A stretch of DNA of 64,000 nucleotides from the NCBI GenBank assembly GCA_036872755.1, contig JAVHNS010000005.1, positions 1,860,001 through 1,924,000 of the forward strand. The letters run 5' to 3'. Position numbers and translations under genes: made by a program. The stretch is from Orbilia blumenaviensis (taxonomy: Eukaryota; Ascomycota; Orbiliomycetes; Orbiliales; Orbiliaceae). The notes below the pieces were generated by a model. That model was not told where the DNA came from. It was given only the letters and a program-made list of their open reading frames with translations, and did not search any database. How positions within the stretch are numbered: the stretch's first letter is position 1; every line of letters starts with the position of its first letter. Below are positions 46,329 to 58,449 of the stretch, in pieces.

Positions 46329-47534
46329 TGCGCTTATCGAGTTTATCCCCTGCAGTACTTCTGGGAGAGTCTTGGAATCTGCAACTTAAGTACCAGGCTT
46401 ATAATATGTACCTGCAAGGGTATAAGGTATAATCAGGATATTGATATTAATATCTCAGCTAGGGCTTGGGTGAGATTATGATCGACGATTGGGAAGAGGA
46501 ACGATGTGGTCCAGCGCTGGTCAGCTCGTCCCTAGTCGGCCCGTCCCTGTTTATAGCACGCCGCAGCGTTACGAGGAATAGTAAGAATACTTTTATGCTA
46601 CTAGCTACTAGCTACTAGTAAGCCAAGTTCTAGTTAACTGTGGAGACCGGTTTACGAGACCAAGTTAACTTGATTATAATGATAGCAGCTACCAGTGCGG
46701 TGGCGAGAATCATACAATTATTCGATGCATTCGGTGAGTCTCGTCTGACCTAGCCATGCGCCATTATCGTGGTAGATCTAGATCGGTGGGGCTTAGCTTT
46801 GGGGCGGAGTTCTCCTCGAGCTCATCAGCAATAGTGTTGGTTAAGTTAGCGCTATATACCTACATAGCCCGCTGCAATGCAATGCAATCTTTCGATCGGC
46901 AAGCGGGACCACTATGCAATCACGTGAAGTTTCGATTATTATCTTGGCAAATATCACGTGCAGAAGCCCATTTTTTGGGCTCAACTAGTTTGCAAGGCCA
47001 GCTGCTGACCGCGTCCTGAGCTGAGCTGAACTTTCAACTGTTGCTATTAGTCAGCAGCATCCTTTGAGATGCTCCTCTGCCTGGTTGGGCGGCCTGAAAC
47101 GAGGGCGCTCAATACTCACATTTTACAGGCTCGGCTCTTCGGCTAGCTGACGCCCCACCGCCCACAGTGGATTCATAAAGGAGGAGGCTCCTCAATTTTG
47201 ATCATGTTAATGTCCTGTCGGTTCTGTCAATTGACGTGTTGTTTGTCAACTCCATATCTCATATCACGAAATCAAAGTACCTAGCATTCTAAGATTTTGT
47301 TCTCTTAGACTAGGACCAGGACCCTTTCTACCCGTGGTATCGACTAGCCTCGAGACTAACTAGGCCCAACTAGCCCGCACGCGCAGCTCAGCTGTGAGGA
47401 AGAGGCAAATGTGTGTGGGCCTTATTGCATCTGGATCTGGCTCCTGCTTATTGCATCGATTATAAGACACCATTCCCCCCTCCATTCCCTGCGTTGCGGT
47501 TTTTACTTCCTGCATCCGGCCTAAGCCGCGAGTC
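46329..47534. promoter_or_regulatory. Divergent intergenic region, 1.2 kb
   Basis: Should hold the promoters of the orphan gene and the four-helix membrane protein. A GCTACTA heptamer repeated three times lies at 46597-46617. No gene. Confidence 0.5.
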
Positions 47535-48917
47535 ATGGGCATTTTTTCAAGGGATTTCCCCTTCCCCTCTGGAGGGCCGTCTGCAACGTTAAAGGATGAT
47601 AATGATGTCACCTTCGACCCCCTTGCCGTTGCTGCAGTCCTCTCCAACCCACGCGCGGACCTAAGCGCAGCCAGGCTCTACCTCCAACTAGATCGCAAAA
47701 ACTACAGATGGCCTCACACAATGATGATTGGCGGGACTTTACCACCCATGAATACTCTGGTGGCGCATCTTAGCATGAATGTCACTTCCATACACCCAGC
47801 AATCACAATGTGCGGCATAGATATCAAACTTATCCCTGTTCGTTCAGATATGATCTTCAAGGAATTCCCTATCAATCAGAGCAACTATCGCCTTAATGAT
47901 CTAGTGGAGTTTAGATCCTCCCAGATAGCAGGGAATGACTTCATGGTTATAAATATGGATGATCTGGATGATAAGGCTCGGCGGAAGCATAAGTTGGGTA
48001 TGGGTTCCTGGCCCGGGCGGATTGCGCTACAGGTTATTGGGTTCGCGAATGGTCTCTTGCTGTTGACTGGCGTCGCCTTCAGTGCCCTCACGGCGGATGT
48101 ATGGGCTGGAACCCTATTCTTTTTCTACGCACTACATTGGGTGGCGTCGACTTTTATCACTTTCTCTGAAATGATACGAACCAATGTCAAAGGGAGCATT
48201 GTACCGGATCAGAATCTCCGTTACGCGGTTTACCAGCGTCCTGAGGGTGGAACTGTCATTTTCAAAGGCAAAAAAGAGACACTCGAGAGGTGGGCGAGAG
48301 AAACAATGGAGTTTAATAAGAAAACAAGGGTTATCTTCTTCCATTGGTTCTGGATGATCAGTGGGACGATGGCAGCAGTCTCTTCTGTTGCATGTATGGT
48401 TAACATGCGCGGATATATGCAACTTGGATTTCTGGCAGTCCTAGTCTATTCCTCCGTAGCAGAAATCGCTGCTACCCAAATCTCACGTCGGCTACAGGCT
48501 GCCTCTCGGGGAGAGTTTTCCCATCAGCTGGTTGACAATAATATAACCCGTACAAAAGGAATTATCCGAGGTACAATCGAGAATTACCCGAAATGTCGAT
48601 TGAAGGGACTGAACTGGATTGCACTGGAACTCCTCCCGAACTGGCCTCTATATCAGGAGATGCAGCAAATGTTGGCCCGTATCAATGAACTTCAAGAAGA
48701 GGATGAAAAGAACGGAGGCGTGGATATGGAGGTAGAAGTCGATAAGGCCATTACACAGTTTTTGGCAGAAACTACAAAGCCCGGTACTGATCCTGCGAAG
48801 ATTCTTCTCGCCAACAGAATTTCAGATGAGACTCGAGCCGCTTGGGCTGCAGCATCAGGTGGTGAAGTGGATGAGAAATCAAAAGCCCCCATCAAGTTAG
48901 CCACGGCTAATGTATGA
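47535..48917 (+). CDS. Uncharacterised four-helix integral membrane protein
   Basis: Family not recognised. Single exon, 460 aa, starting MGIFSRDFPFPSGG. The first about 160 residues are soluble. Two hydrophobic hairpins follow: about 165-215 (IALQVIGFANGLLLLTGVAF, then TLFFFYALHWVASTFITF) and about 280-335 (VIFFHWFWMISGTMAAVSSV, then LGFLAVLVYSSVAEIAA). Between them lies a charged loop of about 60 residues (GGTVIFKGKKETLERW). The C-terminal about 125 residues are soluble and acidic (LQEEDEKNGGVDMEVEVD). No transporter or enzyme motif is visible. Both ends are probably on the same side of the membrane. Confidence 0.72.
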   Translation: MGIFSRDFPFPSGGPSATLKDDNDVTFDPLAVAAVLSNPRADLSAARLYLQLDRKNYRWPHTMMIGGTLPPMNTLVAHLSMNVTSIHPAITMCGIDIKLIPVRSDMIFKEFPINQSNYRLNDLVEFRSSQIAGNDFMVINMDDLDDKARRKHKLGMGSWPGRIALQVIGFANGLLLLTGVAFSALTADVWAGTLFFFYALHWVASTFITFSEMIRTNVKGSIVPDQNLRYAVYQRPEGGTVIFKGKKETLERWARETMEFNKKTRVIFFHWFWMISGTMAAVSSVACMVNMRGYMQLGFLAVLVYSSVAEIAATQISRRLQAASRGEFSHQLVDNNITRTKGIIRGTIENYPKCRLKGLNWIALELLPNWPLYQEMQQMLARINELQEEDEKNGGVDMEVEVDKAITQFLAETTKPGTDPAKILLANRISDETRAAWAAASGGEVDEKSKAPIKLATANV

Positions 48918-51900
48918 GCATTGAGCCATCCTATTCCCAGAGTAATCGGTAACACATCCCTACAGGCTTAAGTATCGATTCGATTGACTTTTTGTTCCAT
49001 CGTGTTTTTAGCTTCACGCATAAACATCTGTATTTATATGAAGTGAGTGTAGCGTTAACGAGTATTAATGACTTGAATCCGATAGTAATTTCCCTGATTT
49101 GTAAATCGTTACTCGTGTATATGTCTATATAGCCTACAACCTGGCTAGTAGGCATGATCGATCGATGTACTTATGCCCCCGATGTGTAAAATAACTCTAA
49201 TTTAACTTTTGAGTATTCGTTTCAAATTAAACAATGCAATTGTAAAATAAGGGAATTAATCCCACGACAAGTCGATCCTTGCTTGACTAATCTATCTAAC
49301 GTAGACGAAAATAGTAGACCTAGTAGAAGGTATCCATGGTTCAGGTTTATTTCACAGTCGATATAAAGAGGCGATAATTTCTTGTCAGCTGGGGAGCCAC
49401 CACGTTTGCCAAAACCCATACGTATACATAAATGTCTTTATATCCAAAAGCCCGAAGTCACGGTTATATTGAAAATTTATACCAAGCTCAAAAATGTTAA
49501 CCAAAAAAAAGGTTTCAGGTAGAGCCTGATCCCAAGACAACGTAATAATATACATATATAGTGTATATAGTTCTAGACATACTACCTAGGTAGTTAGTAC
49601 ACAAATGTGGTACACCTCCATAAATTATAAAAACTGTAACTCCCATCATAAGAAAATCCAAAATCCCATACAAGTACTCAAGTAATCCCCCGCGCCTTTG
49701 ATGTAAATTCGAATAATGCAACATCCTCGTCTTTGCGAATGTCAGCCTCGACGCCAGCCAAAGTGCTGAATAAGTCAACACAAAATATCCAACAAAAACG
49801 CCGAAAACATAGAGTGAGAAAGCGGTGGTTTATCGCGTACTACAACGTGGTTTTTTTTTTTTGGTTTGATAAGAAAAAAAAGAAATAAAAAGGGAAAATC
49901 TAATTAAAGAAAAAGATCTGATCGAGAAACTGTATATTTAGGCAATGTTGAGATATTTATGAGCTATCGGGAGCCCTCAAGGCATCGGTAGGTATCGGTG
50001 TCTTTGGGGTTGTGGCATTGTCGGGGGCTGTAGCTAGTGCGATCTGGTTGGGAGGATTGGGAGAACAATTTTTATCCACAAGGGAGGTTAAGCTAGGTCC
50101 ATCTTATTGAAAGTTAGTAGATACACCGACTTAAAGAAACATATCGATATGACCTTTGCAGTTTTCTCCCCTTACCTTGATTGTCGGGCTCCCTGGACCT
50201 GACTTTAGACAATTCAAGCTTCTCGTTTACGAGATTATCCTTGGACGATATACCGGCTTCTACAGACATGATCGAGATGGTGTGGAATAAGAAGTGGTTT
50301 TTCTTAAAAGACGTTATCGGATTACAACACTTAAGTATTTTGATTCGAAGATCGTGTAGTAATACTATGTTGCAGATAGAAAGATGATCAAGTTTGGGGG
50401 ATGGCTGTTATGATTGGGAAGAAAGAGGCCCGGTCTTGCTAGGCCAACAAGGAATGTGGTTTAGGTGACAATATATATAGCGTCCAGAGTACTATATTTA
50501 TCTTTCAGCAGCGAAGAACTCTAGCTCTTTTTTGATATTGGAAGAATTGAAGCTGCTGACCGAGGAATTTGATTCTGATGAGATGGCTTGGGATAATAGT
50601 TTAAGGTTATGGCCAGGAAAATGTTCAGTATTTAACCGGCCCGGCTTTTGGGAAAGACCTCTCATTTTGATTTCGTGAAAAGGCCGAGGGCTATGGCCTT
50701 CACTTTGGTGTGCACATATGTGACGGTATAGAGGCCAAAGCTACCATAAATCCCAGGTCTACATTCCTACGGAAGTAGGAGTCCTGCTGGTGTTACTTAT
50801 AGCCCGCGGAGATTTGGTATTCTCACAGCCCTAGCATGGCTACAGAACGCTATAGCTGAGGGATTTTTCTGTAGCATGCAGAGCTGCTAGCAAAAGAGCT
50901 GCTAGCAAAAGAGGGGTAGGAAGGCTAGGATTCCTTACCCGAGAAAGGCCGGCCACGTCATACTATCATGCTATGTAGTGTCGGTACCTCAAGTACTTCA
51001 CTTCGGACGCTGCCGTCGACGCTGTCTACGGGCGGGCAGTTTGCGATTCCTACCAAAGCGTTGCTTCAGCACTAATTAGCTGAATGCAGGCTAGCATTGC
51101 TCGAAGGCCTCGAGGTCACCGGATCCTGTTTCCAAGATCGAATTCGAATCAGGCTGTGAATTGTGTTTGTAATCCTGCATAAACAGTATGCGAAGTTTGA
51201 CGACAGGCCTCGGTCCTGGTTGGATGAAACCCCATTGACGGACCCACTTTCAAGGTTCAAAGTACTTCCAGTTTAACGCCTCTCTGAACTATACTGCGTG
51301 GAATTACCTTCATTCATCGGCTGTGAAAGCCCTCGGCTCCGTGTAGCTACCAGTATTTTTCAAAATCAATTATCAAGCACCTTACCTATTGAACTACCCA
51401 TAGGGGAGGGGTATGGATTCCTACTGCTCGTGTAATAGAACAGATCAATTTGATAGACGGGTATCAATCTGTGCTATTAATTTTGGGTAGAAATTTGCCT
51501 GTAACATAGGTGGGTACTTAGGTAGGTAGTTGTATGTTTGATATGGGTGCAGTACTACGTATCCTGAGGTACTAGTATGTTGTATCTGTATACAGAAAAT
51601 TGAAGTTTCGGCCTCGCGCATAGTCATGTAGGAAGACTTGGCACGGAATGAAAACCAAAAAAAAATCAGGAATATATCGGATCAAGGTGGTATGCGATAT
51701 TCCGATGCGACATGTTAATACATTTTTCCGCCAGTATGCCCCGCTAGTAGCTCATCAAGCGTCTTGCGCTGATGTCAATATATTTTGGAGCGGGCATGCG
51801 CACGTGAGTATGGCTGTGCTAGCTGTCTAAAGCTATGATTGGATGATTTCATTCTCCGCCAAATTTTCCTTCTTGCTGATGGCTGAGCCGACTATACAAC

Positions 51901-52043
51901 TAGTCTCTACTGGTTCAAGCCAAATTCCGCCAAGCCGTACAAACAAAAGGCTGTGTCAGAGGTCGTAGGGAAGTTCGGGGATACCCATCATCTTGTTGTA
52001 TTTTGGGTATCTTCAGCTGATCTGCTTGCTCGAATGTTGCAAA
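48918..52043. other. Gene-poor region, 3.1 kb
   Basis: No intact gene. On the minus strand 49830-49515 an open frame without an ATG at its start reads as a two-helix membrane segment (GYFVLTYSALWLASRL, then ILDFLMMGVTVFIIYGGV) and may be a remnant. A perfect 15-bp tandem duplication lies at 50881-50910. Confidence 0.4.
50881..50910 (+). repeat. Perfect 15-bp tandem duplication
   Basis: GAGCTGCTAGCAAAA occurs twice head to tail. Confidence 0.9.
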
Positions 52044-54299
52044 ATGCATGTCCACAAGTCCCGGAAACTTGCGTGCGATAGGTATCGCGATAAAGTCGCT
52101 TTGCTTTATCACCTCGGTAACACTCAAGCTCAAATTAAAGATGCTTTGAACCAGGACGGGGTCAAAATAACGTATGTGGCGTGTGGCGGCTTCACTGAAC
52201 ATGTATCTTCTTTGCTGACCAGCCTTGCGTTTTGCTAGAAAAAAACAGCTGGAGTATCGCCTCAAACGTTGGAATGTTCGCAAAAACTTAACGCAAAAAG
52301 AATACCAATATCTCCATAAGCTATTTCCAACGAAATCGCAAGCAGGTAAAACATTAGTATACCTAAATGATTTCCCAATATCACAGGAAAAGTTACAACG
52401 GGGGTTGCAACGAAACCCCCGTCATCCCCCTTACAAGTTAATCTTCGATAACATGAGCGATCTGGATAGCCCTCCAGAAGGAATATCATTCTTCACACCA
52501 TCCAGAAGCATAACTCCAACTATGGACTTTGATACGATGGACGGAACAGTTGATTATGAAAATGTTTCTTTGGTCTCACAGAGTACAATCTCGAGCATCT
52601 GCTGGCCATTGCTACCCCTGATCGCCCACTTTCTCTTTACAGTAGTAAACACGCCTTCTCTTCTATCAGCGAAAGAACAATCTGTACTGCTTTTCCTCAA
52701 ATTTGTCTCAGGTTCGTTAATCGCGGTGTTTTAAATCATGTGCAAGATATGGCCTGGCTACTCTTGAGATCTTAGTGTTTGCTCTGACAGCCTATCATGC
52801 AAAAACTGGACAGACACTTTACCGGCACCTCGCATGCGGACCTATGAGGAAATTGAACCGATATTTCTGAGGCCGGGCGCTAGAGTGAAGACGCGGAATA
52901 CGTCACTCTTCTATGCAGTTATGAAGGCTATCCGCGGGATGAACATTAGGAGTTATATATATTCCTTATATCGTAAATTTTTGGATTCACCGGTGGTTGA
53001 GGAGTTTATACACATCATTTTTTCATTGAGGGGACCGCGTGGATGTGAGACGCTAAAAGATTCATTGCACGCAATATTGGAATCTAGGTCACCTAAATCA
53101 GCGTCATTGGTCGAACATGGAACTGTGCCAAATTCACCGAGCTATCTGGGGGACATTACCATGGGATCAGGCCAAACGTCGACTTCCAGGTCTCCTGGCG
53201 AGAAGCGGAAGCGTGCGGCAGATAACTCGGATGAATACGAAGAAATGCGCGGCAGAAATGGTAAAAGAAGAATACACCCTAAAGTAGCTATTCCCGAAAG
53301 TCTCAGGCAAGGATTGGCTTGCCCGTTTGCAAAAGGCGCTCCAGATTTACATGATAGATGTAGACTTATCAGGAGGCAAAACCTATCGGGTATTAAGTAT
53401 GTGATACATTTGGAACTTCGGAAAACAAGAGCTTTGTCTAAATTATTTACGCTGAGGATAGGGAACATCTCAAAAGAGCGCACTATGGTGGTATTCTACT
53501 ACCTCAAATAAAAGCTGCTAGGACATGGGACGCGGTCTTCGGTTTCGTGTTTCCGGACTGGGGGATAAAGCCAATTCCCGGGCCCTGTAAGTTTATACTG
53601 AGGACATTTTATTAGTGGCTAAGCTTGACATATTACTTAAGATTCGATAAGGCTTGATGAGATCTGGCGGCTAACGCAAAGATCTGGTATGTAGATATTG
53701 ATGCCGCTTCTCTGCTCGAAAGCATCTATCGATTTCCGACCCATACCCCGTCCCCAACGAGGTCAACAACAGCAGAAGCGTCTGAGGCCCCGTTACAGCA
53801 AGTTAATTTTGACATACAAGAAGGCCTTGGGAGTAGCTATAGCTCGTCTGGAAGAGATTCTGCTAGGACCAGTCTAACTTTTCCAGGTGCTTCGCGGAGC
53901 ACTGATTCCATAGTTCCAATGAACTTTGCAAATCACGATAGGATACCCTACGAAACATCAAGGCTACCCCCACCACGCCAGACTGAACCCAGTATTAGTG
54001 GAAAGAAATATACCCTTATGGTTACTCGCTTGCCTTCTATACCAATATCGACTGAAAAGCCAGGGCCGAAACGTTTTACATTTGATAACTTCCATGAATT
54101 CGATCGCGAGTTTGATCAATGGCTCAGACACCAATTTACAGACCCGCTATTTTCGTGGCGTGGTTGGGAACTCCTCAATCAGTTTACAAACGTCCGGCTT
54201 AGGGATAAGCAATCGGTCATGGATGATGTCGACTTTTCATTCGTGGCTCAGAATTCCACGAGAGCGGCTTTGTACCTGGTAGCAAAGCATGATTCATAA
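52044..54299 (+). CDS. Clr5-domain protein with C-terminal zinc-finger-like region
   Basis: Fungal putative DNA-binding protein. Firm parts: exon 52044-52171 joined to 52239 onwards gives the Clr5 domain (YRDKVALLYHLGNTQAQI, then YRLKRWNVRKNLTQKEYQYL) and PPEGISFFTP. From 52791 or 52814 to 53396 comes a middle part and ACPFAKGAPDLHDRC. Exon 53462-53586 completes a CCHH-like finger with KEHLKRAHY and adds WDAVFGFVFPDW. Exon 53662-54299 is a Ser/Thr-rich tail. The joint between about 52580 and 52800 is unresolved: one frame (52225-52711) reads a hydrophobic stretch, while an overlapping frame gives more plausible coding text. A frameshift or missed intron is possible, so length (about 620-650 aa) is uncertain. 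Confidence 0.68.
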
Positions 54300-55119
54300 T
54301 ATAGAGAACGTAGGGGTACATATTATTCCAATGGTTTTTTTTTTTTTTTGGTTTCCGTGATATCTTAGGTTGTAAGTCAGTAAGTATCTACCTAGGTGAC
54401 TGCTATGCTCATAACTAGTTCCACCATACTGTGGGAAAGAATGTCCGACGGATAATAGCCCGCACCCGGTAAATCTTGCCAAGGCGCAAGTCTGAAAGAT
54501 CCATCGTCGAGAAATTAACCAAACCACCCTCCGCACCGGAGTTTAGAGAGATACGGTGCTCAACCATACTCCGCCGCCATTCTCACGAGAAATCCCGGTC
54601 CCCGTCGCCCCAAATTTTCGCTGTGTCGCAACTCTTTGAACTTACGCCCCATTCCTGCTTCGGCTGCAAATGCAAGCCGAAACTCGGACTGGAAAGAAAA
54701 AAAGCTATCCGAGAAAGACGTTGACGTGCTGGTTTGAGGTTCTGGAAAGCTGAGAGACTTTCCGCTGCAGACGAATGACCGGCAGAATGGCAAGATAAAT
54801 TCTCCTTCTCTCGCGCCAGGGCAGTGATCTTCACAACAATTAAATGTAGAATGCTGCTAGTATTCCACGGTGTTGGAGACGTACTTGTTCTTTGGTCTGT
54901 TCTTCCCCTGGCGCTGTCTAAATTTGTCATCACATCGCTAAGTTGTTGGGTAAGAATGGGTGGGAAGGATGGGGACAATCCGATCAGAATAGATCTAGAT
55001 ATTGATATATACAGTTCATATATACAGAGAGCATATATCTGTATATACTCCAACGAAAGTATATGTACAGTTCCACGTAAAGTGTCAAGAGTGAAATAAA
55101 AAGTGCTGAGATCAGGGGT
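54300..55119. other. Convergent 3' region between the Clr5 gene and CYM1
   Basis: 820 bp. Open frames of 80-156 codons occur on both strands at 54476-55053 but overlap each other without domain signal, so none is called. An 12-nt T run at 54336 may mark a 3' UTR. Confidence 0.4.
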
Positions 55120-58100
55120 TTACAACATCACCTTAGCTTGCTTTGGAGGGGCTTTCGAATTACCGCCCATATCATAGGTTTGCCAAACATCGGCATCTTC
55201 TTCGAATAGACCGGCTTTGGATGCGCTATTAACGTCTCCGATAACTACTGTCGAGTCGAGCCTCTGCTCAAACTGCTCGACGATGTATTTTTGCGCAACT
55301 TCTCGCACATCCTCAATTGTTGTGTCAAGAATCTCCTCTCGTTTCCTAAATAACGAAACATTTGTTAGCTGATATCATCGACGAAGCCCAAAATCTAAGG
55401 TTACTAACGCTGCTTTCATTTCCTCCGTAACACCATCCAAGAAATTTGCCATGCCTTCCTGGTTGACACTTCGCGGGGCATCGATGTCCTGGAATATGCT
55501 CAATTTGGCCTCTTCCAGGTCTCGCTCTGTCCAGTCTTTGTTAACGGCAACCTCGCCAGATTCTCGTACAACTTGAAGGGTGTTGACCGGGTTCGGATCC
55601 CTATAACTGTAGAATCTGAAAAGACCGGAACGCCAGCTATTTCCAGCACCACCGCCATAAGCACCACCCTTTTCACGAATTTCGTGATGGAGGTGTTTGT
55701 GTGTCAACATCTTGGCGAGAACAGAGAGTGCTGATGAATCTTTGTGGACAAATGGGACCGTCTTCAGTGCAACACCAGAATAGTTGACCTGGAAAGGCAT
55801 TGGAACAAAAGTTTTCTTTTGTTCAATTTCTAGAACGGTGGGCTGCTGCTTCATAGGCTCCAATCGTCCATCGATAAGCCCACTAAGGTAGTTTGTAATG
55901 TGTTTCTCATTATCTGCCACGGCTTCCTGTCCGCAAGTTATGGCAATCCGCATATCGTTCCCTCTCTGTTGTGGAATAAGCCCGATTTGCTCGATGTGCT
56001 TTACCGCACCGAAATACATTTCCGAGCTGGCGAGATTCGAAATCAGTTTGACCTGCGCAACTCCGCCAATATACTCGCTTACTACACTTGCATTCGTCAA
56101 GTAAGAAGATGCAAGGGCTTGAGCATACGAATGCCCACGCTCGGCAAGCTCGTCCATACCGCCGCTTGCCATACCTTTGACAAGATTGTGGAGTTTAGAT
56201 ATCCTGCTGAATGACGTTTCAACAATTACGGTTCGAAGGAGCTCGAGCATCTCTGGAACATTGTTATCCAAACAATAGCCGGCGAATACAAGACCCTCAT
56301 AATGTTGGTCAAGGTTGGTGGGGTCCGTTGAAATATAAGGCGAGCAGCTGATACCTCCAGTCTTTAGTTTTATGCGATCCTCTATTTCTTCCATTGTTTT
56401 CCTGGCCGTTCCAAGTCTAAATAGCGCAGCTGCGTAAAGCGGTAGATGCATTCGCTGTTCGGCATTAAGATATCCATCCAGGTTGACATAGGCTCGGAAA
56501 TAAGTTAGTCCGTTTGTCGGCGCTATTCTCCATTGAACATCCACGTCCTGGACTTTATTTATTCGCAGCTCGACCTTGTCGACGGCACGAGGGATGTCTT
56601 GGACGTGTAGGGTGGGTAAACAGCTGGCATCTTGGGATTTTGCCTTTTCTTGCACCTCTGTAAGCTCTAGTTCCTGTTCCTCAAGGACTCCGGTGGCTTT
56701 CTCCAATCCTCCGAGTTCGTCGAGCCTTTCCTGGAGTCTTTGGGATTCCGCTTTCTCCAAATCACCCTCGTAAGTTGAAGATGGTAACATGGTGAACGAA
56801 AATGTCTTGCCGTTGAGTAGGTATTTTTCGATAAGACCTTCCAGGTACCCGCCTTTGTCGTATTGTTCCCGGAACTGTGCCACAATTTCATTCCATTTAA
56901 GAGTCTCGAACGGGTCGATGCCATTGAACCAACTTGGCTGAAGCCTATGCATCAAGGACATCCCAAAATTCGCCGTTTTCTAGAAAGAAAGAAAAAAGTC
57001 AACAAATTGGATACTCTATCCCCGCAGTTCCAATGTCTCTTACATGTTTCAAGGAAATTTCCAGTTGGTGGAGGATGCCATCAACTTTTTGTTTATCGAA
57101 CCCGTTCTGTCGAACCTTGTGTAGTTCATCGAGAATTTCCTTGGCCACAAGCTTCTCACACTCAGGCTTGACATTCTGCAGTCCGATTGTAAATACTCCC
57201 TTAGCATTACCAGCATCATACCCAGTATTCGGAGAGTATGCACCTCCGATGTTTCTTTCAATCAGGGCCTTATAAAGAGGAGATCCATATCCGTCGAGCA
57301 ACAATGATGACAGAACCAGCAGTCCGAAATTCTCAACGATGTCAGACGTATCGCATGTGATCCAGCTTAAAGATGTGATAATTTGCTCTGTTTCGGCTGA
57401 AAGACGATCTACTGGGCCTTCGACTGTGACCTCTATAGGCTCATTTATTGTAATCGGCATTTTAAGGTCTGTATCAATGGGAATTTGATGGAAATGTGAC
57501 AGCTTCTCATCAAGTTTTTCAAGCGTTGGCTCCATCGAGAAATTCCCGTAGGAAAAGATCTTTGAGTTCGATGGGTGGTAATGATCTTTATGGAAGTTTC
57601 TGAGTTGTTCGAGGGTCAAATCTGGTATGTAGGCTGGGTCTCCACCGCTATTATTTAGGTCCGGAATCAGATGATCTTGGAACCTTTTGTAGAATAAGTA
57701 CCCTCGATCTGACATCTGGCCCTTCATTTCGTTGTAAACAACACCCTTAAATAATATTGGCGATTCTTTATCTTGTGGGTTCTCTGGTCCTAACCTCCAT
57801 CCTTCTTGCTTAAAGTCGCTTTCCTTGAGAAGTGGGAATAGTGTCGCATCGAGGTAGACATCCATAAGATTCATGTAATCGGTCTGATTTGTAGTAGCAA
57901 ATGGGTATATCGTATGATCCGAAGCGGTGAAGGCATTCATATAGTTTGATAAACTCCGATTTAACATTTTGAAAAACGGGTCTCGGACGGGGTATCTGTA
58001 TGCATCGAATCAGTATCTGTTGACATTGGCTGCCCACCGATAAATCCATACTTCTTCGATCCGCATAGCGTCGTGTGCTCTAAGATATGAGGTACTCCTG

Positions 58101-58449
58101 TGGCATCTGGAGGGTTTGTCTACGGATCAACTTTAGAAACCTTTAAAGAGAATCAGATACAATGAAATGAAGGAAAACATACCTTAAACCCAATCGCGAA
58201 GACATTGTTGCTATCTTCGCGGGCAACATGAAGGTATTCTGCACCTGTCCTGTCGTGTTTGAACTGAAGTGCACTGAGCTCGAGCTCGGGCACATGCTTG
58301 GTTCGTTGGAGCGTAAACCCTTTGAGCTTGAGGCCGGGTTTGGGCAGGCTGGAGAGGTTGGATGTGTCGATAGGGCTGGCCGGGGTGGCAAGGAAGCGTC
58401 GCGCCAACGGCACCGGACGCCGAGTAAAGGGGCGTGCAGCCCGAAGCAT
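55120..58449 (-). CDS. CYM1: Mitochondrial presequence protease CYM1/PreP
   Basis: Zinc metallopeptidase (pitrilysin M16C) that degrades cleaved targeting peptides in the mitochondrial matrix. Five exons on the minus strand: 58449-58183, 58119-58052, 57995-57044, 56979-55409, 55345-55120; 1,027 aa, full length. The N-terminus is an Arg-rich presequence ([19 protein letters not shown]). The inverted zinc motif H100-x2-E103-H104 ([11 protein letters not shown]) lies on the small second exon, which was reconstructed from the splice sites and restores [13 protein letters not shown]. Further hallmarks are [25 protein letters not shown], and, in the C-terminal half, [14 protein letters not shown]. 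All junction phases agree. Confidence 0.96.

Noticed and set aside
54476..55053. Overlapping open frames of 80-156 codons on both strands between the Clr5 gene and CYM1
   Set aside because: They overlap each other, lack domains and lie in a convergent 3' region.
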